Made by a program: the position numbers and the translations under genes
Assembly: GCA_900769145.1 (NCBI GenBank)
Contig: CAAGFN010000160.1
Span: 1 to 64,000, forward strand
From: Rikenellaceae bacterium
GTDB taxonomy: Bacteria > Bacteroidota > Bacteroidia > Bacteroidales > UBA932
DNA length: 64,000 nt
Reading direction: 5' to 3'
Notes under the pieces: generated by a model
The model's input: only the letters and a program-made list of their open reading frames with translations
Told to the model about the DNA's origin: nothing
Databases searched by the model: none
Part shown: positions 40,716 through 49,554 of the stretch, piece by piece
Numbering within the stretch: position 1 is the first letter of the stretch
How the letters are laid out: every line of letters starts with the position of its first letter

Positions 40716-41474
40716 TTACTTGGCGGGAGTCTCGATGATGTTCCTGGCCAATGTGTTGGAACACAGGAACTCACGGAGTTGAGGGCATTCGGTGGAGAGG
40801 ATTGAATGGCGGTCGCCCTGCCAGATAATCTCCCCCTTGTAGAGGAAGCCGATATTGTCCCCGATTTCCATTATCGAGTTCAGGTCGTGGGTATTCATAA
40901 TAGTGGTGATGCCCAGCTCCTTGGTAAGCGAACTGATAAGATGGTCGATTACAATGGCCGTTTCCGGGTCAAGTCCGGAATTCGGCTCATCACAGAATAG
41001 AAAGGTCGGATTCAGGGCTATGGCTCTTGCGATTCCGACCCTTTTTTGCATTCCGCCGGAAAGCTCGTCAGGATACTTACCCTCGGAATCCTTGACATTG
41101 ACCTTGTCCAGAAGATATCTGGCACGCTCCTCCTTCTCGGCCTTGCTCCAGTCGGTGAGGAAATCCATCGGAAACATCACATTGCCCAGGACGGTCCGGA
41201 AGTCGAAGAGGGCGCTGCCCTGGAAGAGCATACCAATCTGCTGGTGAAGATGTTTCTTCTCGTCGCGGTTCATCCGGGTCATCTCCCTGTCGCCGTACCA
41301 CACCTCGCCGCAGTCAGGCTCGACCAGGCCCGAGATAATGTTCAGCAGCACAGTCTTGCCGGAGCCGCTCGCCCCGATGAGCATATTGCATTTCCCCGGC
41401 TCGAAATTCATGTTTATGTCTTTCAGGACGGTCTTCTCACCGAAACTCTTCCTGACATCCTTCACTCTTATCAT
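40716..41474 (-). CDS. mlaF: MlaF-type ABC transporter ATP-binding protein
   Basis: ATPase of an Mla/MCE-type lipid transporter that moves phospholipids between the membranes. The 252-residue protein has Walker A GASGSGKT, Q-loop LFQGSALFDFRTV (the F-D-x-x-T-V pattern is typical of MlaF), signature LSGGMQKR, Walker B FLFCDEPNSGLDP and the switch His in NTHDL. Upstream on the same strand are a four-helix protein and an MlaE-type permease. The substrate-binding MCE protein (MlaD), usually next in related loci, is absent here. It converges with pheS. Confidence 0.92.
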   Translation of the reverse strand: MIRVKDVRKSFGEKTVLKDINMNFEPGKCNMLIGASGSGKTVLLNIISGLVEPDCGEVWYGDREMTRMNRDEKKHLHQQIGMLFQGSALFDFRTVLGNVMFPMDFLTDWSKAEKEERARYLLDKVNVKDSEGKYPDELSGGMQKRVGIARAIALNPTFLFCDEPNSGLDPETAIVIDHLISSLTKELGITTIMNTHDLNSIMEIGDNIGFLYKGEIIWQGDRHSILSTECPQLREFLCSNTLARNIIETPAK

Positions 41475-41510
41475 ATACTATCTATCTTAAAATCAATGGT
41501 TTGGTATTGC

Positions 41511-41909
41511 TCAGCCCTTTTTACGCCTCACAACCGGTACCAATAATACGGAGACCATCACAATCACCAGTACAGTTATTGTGATGATACCCGCCAGCGA
41601 ATGCATCTTCAACAAGAAGATTGTCAAAACAATCAGTCCCTGAATCGTCACCAGCCACCTGAATATCGGCCGGGCAAGGACAGGCCGGGCCTTGTCCATC
41701 GATACCAACGTCTGCCTTACAAATGCCAACACCGCCAATACTATGCCTGCAGCAAACATGGCAACATACAGACCTTTCGGCAAAGTGACAAAAGAGCAAA
41801 ACAGCAACAGGAAGATGGAGGATTCGTACAATGCGAATGACAGTCCATCCTTCTTCGCATTCTCAATGCTGTCAAGCATTCTTTTATCTTCATCACTCAG
41901 CTTTCTCAT
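41511..41909 (-). CDS. Small integral membrane protein between mlaE and mlaF
   Basis: 132 residues, not recognised. After a charged N-terminus (MRKLSDEDKRMLDSIENAKK) there are four predicted helices, at about 29-45, 47-64, 83-100 and 104-124, and a basic tail (RRKKG) that suggests cytoplasmic termini. It starts one base before the mlaE stop region (1-base gap) and ends 36 bases before mlaF, so it belongs to the same operon. An accessory subunit or assembly factor of the lipid transporter is possible, but no motif supports a specific role. Confidence 0.75.
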   Translation of the reverse strand: MRKLSDEDKRMLDSIENAKKDGLSFALYESSIFLLLFCSFVTLPKGLYVAMFAAGIVLAVLAFVRQTLVSMDKARPVLARPIFRWLVTIQGLIVLTIFLLKMHSLAGIITITVLVIVMVSVLLVPVVRRKKG

Positions 41910-41910
41910 A

Positions 41911-42657
41911 TCAGTACAGCATCAGCTGGGTCATGATGAGGTCTGACATAAGGATGAGGATGCTGGCGGCGACAATGGCTTTGGTGCTGGATTTGCCGAC
42001 GCCGAGGGAGCCGTCCTTGGCATTGAAGCCGTGATAGGCCGCCACGGAGGAGATTATGAAGCAGAACACCGCAGTCTTGATGCAGCTGTAGACCATATAA
42101 AATCCTGTAAAACAATACCTCAGGCCATCCATGTACTTCACGAACGGAATGATTTCCGTCAGCCAGGTGACAAGGCCTCCTCCCACTAGTCCTAGCGCGA
42201 AACTCATCAGGCAGAGAAGCGGACTGACCAGCGTGGCGGCAATAATTTTCGGCCTGGCCACGAACGAAGCGCTGTTGATGCCCATCATCTCTATGGCGTC
42301 CAGCTGCTGCGTAATCCTCATGCTGCCGATTTCCGAAGCAATGCTGGAGCCCATCTTGCCCGCCAGAATCAATGCCACCATCGTCGAGCTGAACTCCAAA
42401 ATCATGCTCTCGCGGACCATATAGCCTATAAGCATCTTGTCAAGTATCGGATTTGACATATTCGAGGCCGTCTGGATGACCAGCACACCTCCCATAAAGA
42501 GCGAAATGACACCGACAATGACGATTGACGACAAAATCAGCCTGTCAATCTCCTCGATTACCTGCCTGCGAATCATCTTCCGGCTGTCAGGCTTGCGGAA
42601 AACCTGGAACAGGAACATGCAGTATCTTCCTATTGAACTGAAAAATCTGTCTTCCAT
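41911..42657 (-). CDS. mlaE: MlaE-type lipid ABC transporter permease
   Basis: Inner-membrane permease of the Mla/MCE transporter. I start it at the ATG at 42657 (248 residues, usual length); a longer frame to 42717 adds a polar stretch without support. The MlaE family pattern is clear: an amphipathic N-terminus, FMGGVLVIQTA, the conserved E-x-GS-M-R-I segment SIASEIGSMRITQQLDAIEMMGI (written here in parts: EIGSMRITQQLDAIEMMG), ARPKIIAATLVSPLL, and the late glycine-containing helix AAYHGFNAKDGSLGVGKSST. It is first in a three-gene minus-strand operon. Confidence 0.93.
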   Translation of the reverse strand: MEDRFFSSIGRYCMFLFQVFRKPDSRKMIRRQVIEEIDRLILSSIVIVGVISLFMGGVLVIQTASNMSNPILDKMLIGYMVRESMILEFSSTMVALILAGKMGSSIASEIGSMRITQQLDAIEMMGINSASFVARPKIIAATLVSPLLCLMSFALGLVGGGLVTWLTEIIPFVKYMDGLRYCFTGFYMVYSCIKTAVFCFIISSVAAYHGFNAKDGSLGVGKSSTKAIVAASILILMSDLIMTQLMLY

Positions 42658-42802
42658 AATCTGTATTTTCTCTTCCGGCCGGGCAATTTCTCCCCATATT
42701 GAGGAATTACGCCACATTTGGAAGAATCTTTAATTTTCCACTGTAAATTTTAAATTTTTTGGACGGAATCCGGGCATAAATTTATGAAAAATTCTCAAAA
42801 TT

Positions 42803-44368
42803 ATGCTAATCAACATCAATTGTGCGAAATGTTCCGGTATCCAGGCCGTGCCGGTGACAGTGGAGGTGGACATAAGCAGCGGCATTGGAATCCACCTTGT
42901 GGGCCTTGCCGACATTGCCGTGAAAGAGAGCCTGCTGAGGATAATGACGGCACTTCACAGCCTCGGGTACAAGGTCCCGGGCAAAAAGATAGTAATCAAT
43001 CTCGCCCCCGCCGACGTGCGGAAAAACGGCAGCGGATACGACCTCCCCATTGCCGTGGGAATACTTGCCGCTTCAGGTCAATGCGACATTCCCGACATTG
43101 ACAAATACTTGATAATGGGAGAGTTGGGCCTGGATGGTTCTCTAAGACCAGTACCCGGGGCAATCCCGATTGCGGAATACGCATCACTGGCAGGATTCGA
43201 CGGTTGCATTCTCCCGGCCGATTCAGCCTACGAGGCTGCGGAACTGTCCTCCGGCATCCTCTATGCGGCCAGGGACCTCGGAGACGTGCTGCGCATTCTG
43301 GAAGAGAAAGAAGATGTTTCCGGGCTGATGGTCGAGAAAGGCTTCCATCCCGCTTCTGTCACGGGAGGCCCGTCGGACGACTATATGGACTTCTCGGAAA
43401 TCATTGGCCAGAAATCAGCCAAGAGGGGACTTGAAATAGCTGCGGCAGGCGGGCACAATGTAATTATGGTAGGTTCCCCGGGTTGCGGAAAAACATCTCT
43501 TGCCAAGGCAATGGTGGGGATAATGCCACCCCTGCGGAAGGAGGAAGCCATCGTAACCAGCAAGATTTACTCGGTATCCGGAATCACGGCCCTGGAGGGC
43601 GGACTGGTCAAGAAAAGGCCATTCCGCGCCCCGCATTACAGCGCATCCCTTGCAGCCATAATCGGCGGCGGCAACGGAGACAATATCCAGCCCGGCGAGG
43701 TTTCCCTGGCCCACAACGGAATTTTGTTCCTGGACGAGTTCGCCCAGATGCCGAAAAGCGTCACGGAGGCCCTCAGAGGCCCGCTTGAGGACAGGAAGGT
43801 GGTGATTTCCCGCCTGCGTTCCAAAATAGAATACCCGGCCTCGTTCACCTTGGTGGCCGCCGCAAATCCCTGTCCCTGCGGCTATTACGGAGTCGGAGAC
43901 AAGTGCACTTGTACGCCATCCCAGAGGCAGTCCTATATGAGCCGGCTGTCCGGCCCGATAATGGACAGGATTGATATTCAGCTATATATGGAGATGGTCA
44001 GCCCGGAGAAGCTGGTAAACCGGGTTCGGGAGGAATCGTCTGCGGACGTGGCTGCCAGGGTAATGGCCGCACGAAACATCCAGATGGAAAGATTCGCAGG
44101 GACTGAGGTTTTCGTCAATGCGGAGATGACCAATGCGATGATGGAACGCTTCTGCCATCTTTCTCCTGAATGTCGCGGGATAATGGAGAGAATGTCGGAG
44201 TCGATGGGATTCTCGGCCCGTGCCTACGGACGTATCCTGAAGATAGCCAGGACAATAGCAGACCTGGAAGCGGTGAACTGCGGTTTCAGCCGGGCCGGAG
44301 AAATCAGCCCGGAACATCTCATTGAGGCCGCCGGGTTCAGATTTCTCGACCGGTTCCGGGGGATTTGA
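42803..44368 (+). CDS. YifB/ComM-family Mg-chelatase-like AAA+ ATPase
   Basis: A 521-residue protein. The N-terminal Lon-protease-like domain (ChlI fold, about 1-170) has VTVEVDISSGIGIHLVGLAD and DLPIAVGILAASGQ without a catalytic Ser-Lys pair. The central AAA+ module has Walker A VGSPGCGKTSLAKA, Walker B GILFLDEFAQM and the FRAPHYSAS motif. A CxC-type cysteine stretch (ANPCPCGYYG, CTC) and a C-terminal Mg_chelatase_C domain follow. Homologues such as ComM act as helicases that extend heteroduplex during natural transformation. It stands alone, diverging from mlaE and convergent with the EnvC-like gene (1-base apart). Confidence 0.94.
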   Translation: MLININCAKCSGIQAVPVTVEVDISSGIGIHLVGLADIAVKESLLRIMTALHSLGYKVPGKKIVINLAPADVRKNGSGYDLPIAVGILAASGQCDIPDIDKYLIMGELGLDGSLRPVPGAIPIAEYASLAGFDGCILPADSAYEAAELSSGILYAARDLGDVLRILEEKEDVSGLMVEKGFHPASVTGGPSDDYMDFSEIIGQKSAKRGLEIAAAGGHNVIMVGSPGCGKTSLAKAMVGIMPPLRKEEAIVTSKIYSVSGITALEGGLVKKRPFRAPHYSASLAAIIGGGNGDNIQPGEVSLAHNGILFLDEFAQMPKSVTEALRGPLEDRKVVISRLRSKIEYPASFTLVAAANPCPCGYYGVGDKCTCTPSQRQSYMSRLSGPIMDRIDIQLYMEMVSPEKLVNRVREESSADVAARVMAARNIQMERFAGTEVFVNAEMTNAMMERFCHLSPECRGIMERMSESMGFSARAYGRILKIARTIADLEAVNCGFSRAGEISPEHLIEAAGFRFLDRFRGI

Positions 44369-45538
44369 TCAGCGGAGCCAGAGCTCCGGGTTCTGCGGCT
44401 TGGTACCCTGCCAAATCTGGAAATGAAGCTGGGTCATGTTGTCGATGGTGTCAACCTTGCCGATGACATCACCGGTGGAAACCTTGTCCCCGGCCTTGAC
44501 TGAGACAGCTCCCAGACGGCAATAGAATGAGAAATAGTTGCCGTGCTGCACCAGAACGCATTTACCGTATCCCGGCATCACGACAATTTGCTTCACTACT
44601 CCATTGAACACGGCCTTTATGTCGGTACCCTTCGCCAGGGCGATATTGACACCGTTGTTGAAAGGAAGCTTGACCTTGGTGAATACTGGATGATAATGCT
44701 GGCCGAAATGGTCTACAACAGGTCCTGTGGCCGGCCAAGGCAGTTTGCCCTTATTCTTGGCGAACTCCGCATCCAGCTTGACATCCACAGGTTTGGAGGT
44801 CTTGGAACCGGACTTGCCGCCCACTGCGGATGCAATAATCCTCTCGATTTCACGGTTCAGGGCATCCACCTGCTTCTTCTTGGCCGCCAGCTGCTGCTGA
44901 TACCGGGTCTGGTTGCGTTTCAGAGTGGTGACCAGTGCCGCAGCCTCCTTCTCCTCGGCCTGCAGGGAAGCCAGGTCAGCCGCCCTCTGGTTCCTGACTT
45001 TCTGGGCCTCGCTCTTCAACACCAGAAGGGAATCGGTCTCAGACTGGAGTTCTGCACGGGCAGCCTTGATTTTGTCGCCCTGCCGGTTCAGATTGGAAGA
45101 GAGGTTGCGCATGTAGCCAATGCGCCTGAAGGCCTGGCCGACATTGTCGCTGGCCAGTATGTACATATACCAGACACGGGAGTCACGGTTTCGGTATGCG
45201 CTGGAAATCAGCTTGGTATAATATGCGGAGAGGGTATCCAGACGGCTCTGGATCCGGTCAATCTCAGCCTTCTTTGACTTGACCGCAGCATTGATACGGG
45301 ACAATTCCCTCTCGCTCTCCGCCAGCAGTTCCTTCCTGTCTGCGACCTTCTTACGGACCAGTGTCAATGTATTCAGAGCATTGTCACTCTTCTTCGCATT
45401 CTCTTTCAACTGGCTGTCTATCAATGCTATCTCCCGCTCCAGGGCAGCCTTGCGGCTTTCCTGCGCCCTCGTGTCCTGAGCCATTGACCTCAACGGCAGA
45501 AGCAGCGACAATATCAGTATGACAATGACTTTTCTCAT
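44369..45538 (-). CDS. EnvC-like murein hydrolase activator with degenerate LytM domain
   Basis: 389 residues: a signal peptide (LLLPLRSMAQD), long coiled coils (about 22-120 and 150-250), then a LytM/M23-like domain (about 270-389). The zinc ligands of active M23 peptidases are not preserved: the usual HxGxD site reads NNGVNIAL, the Y-x-H-L site reads YCRLGAV, and HLHFE is reduced to QLHFQ. It therefore looks like an EnvC-type activator of cell-wall amidases in daughter-cell separation, not a hydrolase. Its ATG overlaps the TPR gene stop by 4 bases, so the two are translated together. Confidence 0.9.
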   Translation of the reverse strand: MRKVIVILILSLLLPLRSMAQDTRAQESRKAALEREIALIDSQLKENAKKSDNALNTLTLVRKKVADRKELLAESERELSRINAAVKSKKAEIDRIQSRLDTLSAYYTKLISSAYRNRDSRVWYMYILASDNVGQAFRRIGYMRNLSSNLNRQGDKIKAARAELQSETDSLLVLKSEAQKVRNQRAADLASLQAEEKEAAALVTTLKRNQTRYQQQLAAKKKQVDALNREIERIIASAVGGKSGSKTSKPVDVKLDAEFAKNKGKLPWPATGPVVDHFGQHYHPVFTKVKLPFNNGVNIALAKGTDIKAVFNGVVKQIVVMPGYGKCVLVQHGNYFSFYCRLGAVSVKAGDKVSTGDVIGKVDTIDNMTQLHFQIWQGTKPQNPELWLR

Positions 45539-47211
45539 TCCTCTTCCTCCTCCCCTGCCTTGGCCTCGGCCTGCTTCCTGTAAACCGCAGCGAGATCGTT
45601 CTCTCCAAGAGCCTCCAGGACAATGGCATAATGCTTCATTATCGTGGCGCTTTCCTTGCCCCCGTACATCATGGCATGCTTGAAAACCGGCTTGGCATCT
45701 GCCGGACGGCCAAGGAGATAAAGTATCCAGCCGTAAGTGTCCAGGTAAGTTACATTGTCAGGCTCGGCATCCACAGTCTTCTTGCTCATTGCCAATGCCT
45801 TCTTGAGTTTCTTCCCGTCTTCGGCAAGGAACCAGGCGTAGTTGTTAAGCGCCGGAGAATAGTCCGGATACAGCTTCAGCAGGGTGTCGTAGGCCTTGAA
45901 GGCAGCCTTGTCGTTCCCAAGCTTGTGTTCCATATCCCCGATTGTACTCCAGGACGATACGAATACCGCACTGTCGCCAGGGCTGGCAATCAGCATTTTC
46001 GAGCAGTTTTCAATGATTTTGCCGTAATTTTTCAACTGGTACTCAGCCGTGTTCGCAAAATCCAGGAAGCCGGGCTCATAGTCGAACTTCTTGAAGGCAG
46101 CCTCGCTCTCCTCCACGGCTTTTTCCCATTCCCTGCTGAACAGGAGAATGCGGATGTACTCGGCAGCGGGAACCGGATTGTCAGGATTGAGCTCCTTCAT
46201 TGTCCTGAATGCCTCGGCGGATTTCTCCTTGCGCCCGGTCGAGAAATAATAAAGTCCCGCCGTCTCAAGTATCGAGGTGTCATTGGGGTGCACCCGTGAA
46301 GCAATGCTCATGGTCGTGTCGAACTGCGGCCTGAAAGTATTGATGAACTGCCTGTCAGCCTGCCTGAATACGGCCTGGAGATAGTCAGCCTTGGCTCCTG
46401 CCGGCACCTGGGGATTGGACGTGAGGGCATCCAGGGCAGTAAAATAATCACTGTATTTCCTCGTCATCCTGTAGGTCTCCGCCTTGCCCAGAAGCGCAGG
46501 GGCATAATCCCTGTCAATGTCCAGCGCTGCGTCATAGCGGGCCAATGCCGTAGAGTCGTCATACATCCCTATCGCATAGTCGCCAAGCACCGTAAGTACC
46601 TGAGGGGAAGAATATTCCTTGCTGTATTCATCCAGGACCCGGAAGGCTTCCTCACCCTTGTCCTGGCGACGGAGAATATTGAATTTGGTCATCACGGTAC
46701 CGTCATTGCGTCCGAACTGGGTCTCGATTTTTTCAATGGTCCCGAGGGCCTCGGCCAGGTCGTTCTGGCCAATGTAAATCTGCGCGAGGCTGTAGTACAG
46801 ATCGGTCTTCTTCGGGAAATCCTTCATCAGTTCCTTGTACATGTCGATGGTCAGTTCCGTCCTGCCCGTCATCCCATAAAGCCCGGCGAGCATATAGCGG
46901 TACCAGAAATTGCCCTTGTCCAGGGAAACGGCCTTCTTCAGGTCAGCCTCCGCTCCGGCGGCATTGTCAAGTTTCAGCCTGGTCATGCCCCGGTAATACC
47001 AGGCAGCATCATTGTCCGGGGAAGCGGAACATATCCCGCTTAGCAGGGACTCGGCCTCCCGGAAATGTCCTTCATTGTAGAGCGAGACTGCATCAATCAA
47101 TTGATTGTCAATAATATCCCTGTTCTTTTGTGCAAATGCGCAGTAGTCGGGAATGAGACTGAGTAATAGAGTAATGACGGTCACTGCCGCCGCTGTCGAT
47201 ATCTTTTTCAT
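45535..47211 (-). CDS. Exported TPR-repeat protein
   Basis: 558 residues with a signal peptide (LIPDYCAFAQKN) and about ten or more tetratricopeptide repeats along the body: ALLGKAETYRMTRKYSDYF, TLLKLYPDYSPALNNYAWF, LDTYGWILYLLGRPADAKP. It ends in a run of Glu. TPR proteins act as protein-binding scaffolds. Coupling to the EnvC-like gene suggests a periplasmic role in envelope or division machinery. A TATATTTG -7 element lies 48 bases upstream at 47259-47266. In related Bacteroidales a DUF4292 gene is, from memory, often found between these two genes; none is present here. Confidence 0.9.
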   Translation of the reverse strand: MKKISTAAAVTVITLLLSLIPDYCAFAQKNRDIIDNQLIDAVSLYNEGHFREAESLLSGICSASPDNDAAWYYRGMTRLKLDNAAGAEADLKKAVSLDKGNFWYRYMLAGLYGMTGRTELTIDMYKELMKDFPKKTDLYYSLAQIYIGQNDLAEALGTIEKIETQFGRNDGTVMTKFNILRRQDKGEEAFRVLDEYSKEYSSPQVLTVLGDYAIGMYDDSTALARYDAALDIDRDYAPALLGKAETYRMTRKYSDYFTALDALTSNPQVPAGAKADYLQAVFRQADRQFINTFRPQFDTTMSIASRVHPNDTSILETAGLYYFSTGRKEKSAEAFRTMKELNPDNPVPAAEYIRILLFSREWEKAVEESEAAFKKFDYEPGFLDFANTAEYQLKNYGKIIENCSKMLIASPGDSAVFVSSWSTIGDMEHKLGNDKAAFKAYDTLLKLYPDYSPALNNYAWFLAEDGKKLKKALAMSKKTVDAEPDNVTYLDTYGWILYLLGRPADAKPVFKHAMMYGGKESATIMKHYAIVLEALGENDLAAVYRKQAEAKAGEEEEE

Positions 47212-47258
47212 TGATTCAATTTCCTATAATACGGCCCCTCACGGAGAGGCCTGAAGGG

Positions 47259-47266
47259 CAAATATA
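47259..47266 (-). promoter_or_regulatory. -7 element for the TPR/envC-like operon
   Basis: TATATTTG on the minus strand, 48 bases before the TPR ATG. The leader holds an 8-bp inverted repeat with one mismatch (GGCCCCTC and GAGAGGCC, 47233-47251). Confidence 0.6.
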
Positions 47267-47357
47267 TGAATTATCTGTCAAGCCTCAAAAGATATGCCGT
47301 CAAACACCAATGTATTGTCAATGAAAATGACTAATTTTGGGTCCTGCGGGATATTGA

Positions 47358-47497
47358 GGCTGACTCAAAAGTTCCTTTTCTGTCATCTCGACCGAGCAAA
47401 GCGAGTGGAGAGATCTTCCGTAAAGATTTGATTACCAACAGATATCTCGACTACGCACTGCGTGCTTCGCTCGATATGACAGGCTTTTGGACCAGAT
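47358..47497 (+). repeat. MITE-like intergenic repeat, copy 2
   Basis: A 140-bp copy of the element at 5712-5850. The left end GGCTGACTCAAAAGTT and the right end GGCTTTTGGACCAGAT are a degraded inverted repeat. The internal blocks (TGTCATCTCGACCGAG, CGCACTGCGTGCTTCGCTCG) are well preserved. It lies upstream of the ECF sigma gene, possibly within its leader. Confidence 0.85.
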
Positions 47498-47564
47498 TCA
47501 TGCAACATTTCCGCTTAAACTTGCATCTTATTAACCGGACTATTTCACCGAATGCCCCGTAGGA

Positions 47565-48101
47565 ATGGAGAAGCCTGATTACACAGAGCTCATCGAAGGC
47601 TGCAGGAATGGTGACAGGGCGGCACAGAGAAGTCTGTACAATGCTCTGGCATCCAAGATGTTCGCTGTTTGCATGCGATATATGGGCAGCAGGGATGAGG
47701 CACAGGACATTCTCCAGGACGGTTTCGTAACATTGTTCTCCAAAATCGGGAACTATGACGAGAGGGGGTCATTCGAGGGATGGGCAAGAAAGATCTTCGT
47801 CAATACTGCACTTATGTCCCTTCGGAAGAATGACGCCCTGAAAGTGAGCGATTCCATAGAGACGGCCTGGGGTCTTGGCGACAGCCAGCCTACGCCTGTC
47901 CAGGAAATGGGATATAAGGAAATGATGCGTCTGGTAATGTCTCTGCCTGCCGGCTACAGGACTGTTTTCAATATGTTCGTAGTCGAGGGATATTCACACA
48001 AGGAAATCGCGGAGGCACTCGGAATAACATCCGCCACCTCCCGGTCCCAGCTGAACAGAGCCCGCCAGATGCTGCAGGAAATGATAAAGAACAGAACGTG
48101 A
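47565..48101 (+). CDS. ECF RNA polymerase sigma factor
   Basis: 178 residues with both sigma-70 regions: region 2 (about 22-90; DILQDGFVTLFSKIGNYDERGSFEGWARKI in outline, key segments DEAQDILQDGF and SFEGWARKIFVN) and region 4 (about 118-175; LPAGYRTVFNMFVVEGYSHK and EIAEALGITSATSRSQLNRA). It directs RNA polymerase to a specific regulon in response to an envelope signal. The stop overlaps the next ATG by 4 bases, so the downstream transmembrane/barrel protein is co-translated and is a candidate partner. It is not near the susCD genes, so it is unlikely to be their regulator. Confidence 0.95.
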   Translation: MEKPDYTELIEGCRNGDRAAQRSLYNALASKMFAVCMRYMGSRDEAQDILQDGFVTLFSKIGNYDERGSFEGWARKIFVNTALMSLRKNDALKVSDSIETAWGLGDSQPTPVQEMGYKEMMRLVMSLPAGYRTVFNMFVVEGYSHKEIAEALGITSATSRSQLNRARQMLQEMIKNRT

Positions 48102-49390
48102 TGAGTGACAATTATAAAGATTTCGACGAACGCTTCAGGACAATGCTGGAGAATGCTGAGGAGGATGTCCCTCCGCAGCTTGCCGACAATGTCTTCTTAA
48201 GGCTGGATGCCATGGCCGGGGAGGAAGAACGCAGACGCGTCCTGCCTCTGTGGCTGCGCCGCATTTCTGCCGTGACAGCCGCTGCGGCAGCTGTTCTTCT
48301 GGCAGTGGTTCTCTGGCCTGGAGAAAATGAGGAAAGTCTTGTGTCTGAAGACATTGCAATAGACAAGGAGAAGACAGGGGAGGCGTTGGCAGACGTGGTG
48401 GAAATGCATCAGGCTATCACTGCTGCCGAAGATACAAAGGCTGAGGCCGGCGGGGCAGTTTCCGGGGAGAAGAGAGAGGCTTCCGGAACGACTTCCGTAA
48501 GTGGCGCAGTGAAGGTGATAGAAGATGACGTGCAGTACGGTGCTGACCTGCAGGAGAATGCTGCCGAAACTCAGGACGAGGCTGATCCGGAGACTCCGGC
48601 AAACGTGGATGATGAAGCCCAAAGTATCCGGGAAGACATTGACAATGAGAAGGTTGTGGATGACGTGGCAGATTCCGGAGACGGAGATGACGAGCTTGAA
48701 TACATTGATTGGGAGGAGCCAAATGACAAACGTTCTGCCGGAAAGGCTGCCATTGTCCTGAACGGGGATCTTTCAAGCAACGGCAATGCCAGGTCACTTA
48801 GCCGTTTCAGCGGGCTGAGAGCCCCCGCAGCCGGAGTCAGGGACCGCACTTGGATAGAGCAGACAGGCAAGGATTCCAGATATGCCATACCGTTGTCCGT
48901 CGGAATCGGAGCCAGATATCAGTTCACCAGAAGATGGTCTGTCGGTGCAGGAATCAACTACACACTTCTCAGCAGGACATTCTCAGGCGTCTATACCAAG
49001 ATTGAGACCGGAGTCACTCTTTCCCGCATCAGCACGGATATCAGGCACAACATTCATTATATCGGAATCCCTGTCAATGTCTATTACAACATTCTCGACT
49101 CGAAGAGGGTGAAATTTTACGCCTATGGAGGCGGGGCCCTGGATTTTCCGGTATCGAATATTTACAGGGTCAAGGCATCGACGGAAGATATTGTCATGAA
49201 GGAGAAGACAAAGGGAGTACAGTACTCGCTGGGTGCCGGAGTCGGAGTGGAGTTCATGCTGGCCAACCATCTCGGCCTCTATCTTGACCCGGGTTTCAGA
49301 TATTATTTCGACAACGACCAGCCTGTGAGCATCCGCACTCAGCAGCCGTTTATGATGAATTTCGAACTCGGCTTCCGTTTCGACATCTAG
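48098..49390 (+). CDS. Putative trans-envelope regulator: membrane helix plus outer-membrane beta-barrel
   Basis: 430 residues with an unusual plan. A charged cytoplasmic-like N-terminus (about 1-52) is followed by one hydrophobic helix (about 53-72, AVTAAAAAVLLAVVLW), a long acidic linker (about 75-215, rich in Glu and Asp), and a C-terminal eight-strand-type OMP_b-brl domain (about 240-430; SVGIGARYQFTRRWSVGAGI, FYAYGGGALDFPV, a terminal FELGFRFDI). There is no cleavable signal peptide. The N-terminal third could bind the sigma factor encoded directly upstream, with the barrel in the outer membrane sensing the signal. The family role is not established to my knowledge; the model is an inference from architecture and coupling. 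Confidence 0.8.
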   Translation: MMSDNYKDFDERFRTMLENAEEDVPPQLADNVFLRLDAMAGEEERRRVLPLWLRRISAVTAAAAAVLLAVVLWPGENEESLVSEDIAIDKEKTGEALADVVEMHQAITAAEDTKAEAGGAVSGEKREASGTTSVSGAVKVIEDDVQYGADLQENAAETQDEADPETPANVDDEAQSIREDIDNEKVVDDVADSGDGDDELEYIDWEEPNDKRSAGKAAIVLNGDLSSNGNARSLSRFSGLRAPAAGVRDRTWIEQTGKDSRYAIPLSVGIGARYQFTRRWSVGAGINYTLLSRTFSGVYTKIETGVTLSRISTDIRHNIHYIGIPVNVYYNILDSKRVKFYAYGGGALDFPVSNIYRVKASTEDIVMKEKTKGVQYSLGAGVGVEFMLANHLGLYLDPGFRYYFDNDQPVSIRTQQPFMMNFELGFRFDI

Positions 49391-49540
49391 AAATCTGCAA
49401 GATTGCAGGCCTCATATTACTTGGCAAGGTGGAATTCCCATTAAAAGGCTGCCGAACGCCAATAAGGTTTATCCGTCTGCAACTCAATAAGTTATAATGG
49501 TCACCACAACATAGTGGAATCTTCTAACCTAAAAAATTCA

Positions 49541-49548
49541 TACATTTG
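49541..49548 (+). promoter_or_regulatory. Possible -7 element within an inverted repeat
   Basis: TACATTTG on the plus strand. Arms CACCACAA (49502-49509) and TTGTGGTG (49546-49553) form an 8-bp inverted repeat that overlaps the end of this element, so it might be an operator. The start site would fall at the base of the terminator hairpin just downstream. Confidence 0.35.
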
Positions 49549-49554
49549 TGGTGT

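Larger units (their letters stand above)
47212..47564. other. 353-bp intergenic region between TPR and sigma genes
   Basis: Divergent intergenic region without a gene. It holds the minus-strand -7 element for the TPR operon (47259-47266), a plus-strand TAATTTTG at 47332-47339 that could be a distant -7 element for the sigma operon, and copy 2 of the MITE-like repeat (47358-47497). No good -7 match was seen in the 65 bases directly before the sigma start. Confidence 0.6.

Noticed and set aside
41911..42717. Longer start for MlaE
   Set aside because: The added 20 residues are polar and unlike MlaE; the ATG at 42657 gives the usual length.
47332..47339. TAATTTTG as the sigma operon promoter
   Set aside because: It matches the -7 consensus, but it lies over 220 bases from the start with the repeat in between, and no TTG stands at the right distance. 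Kept only as a note in the intergenic entry.
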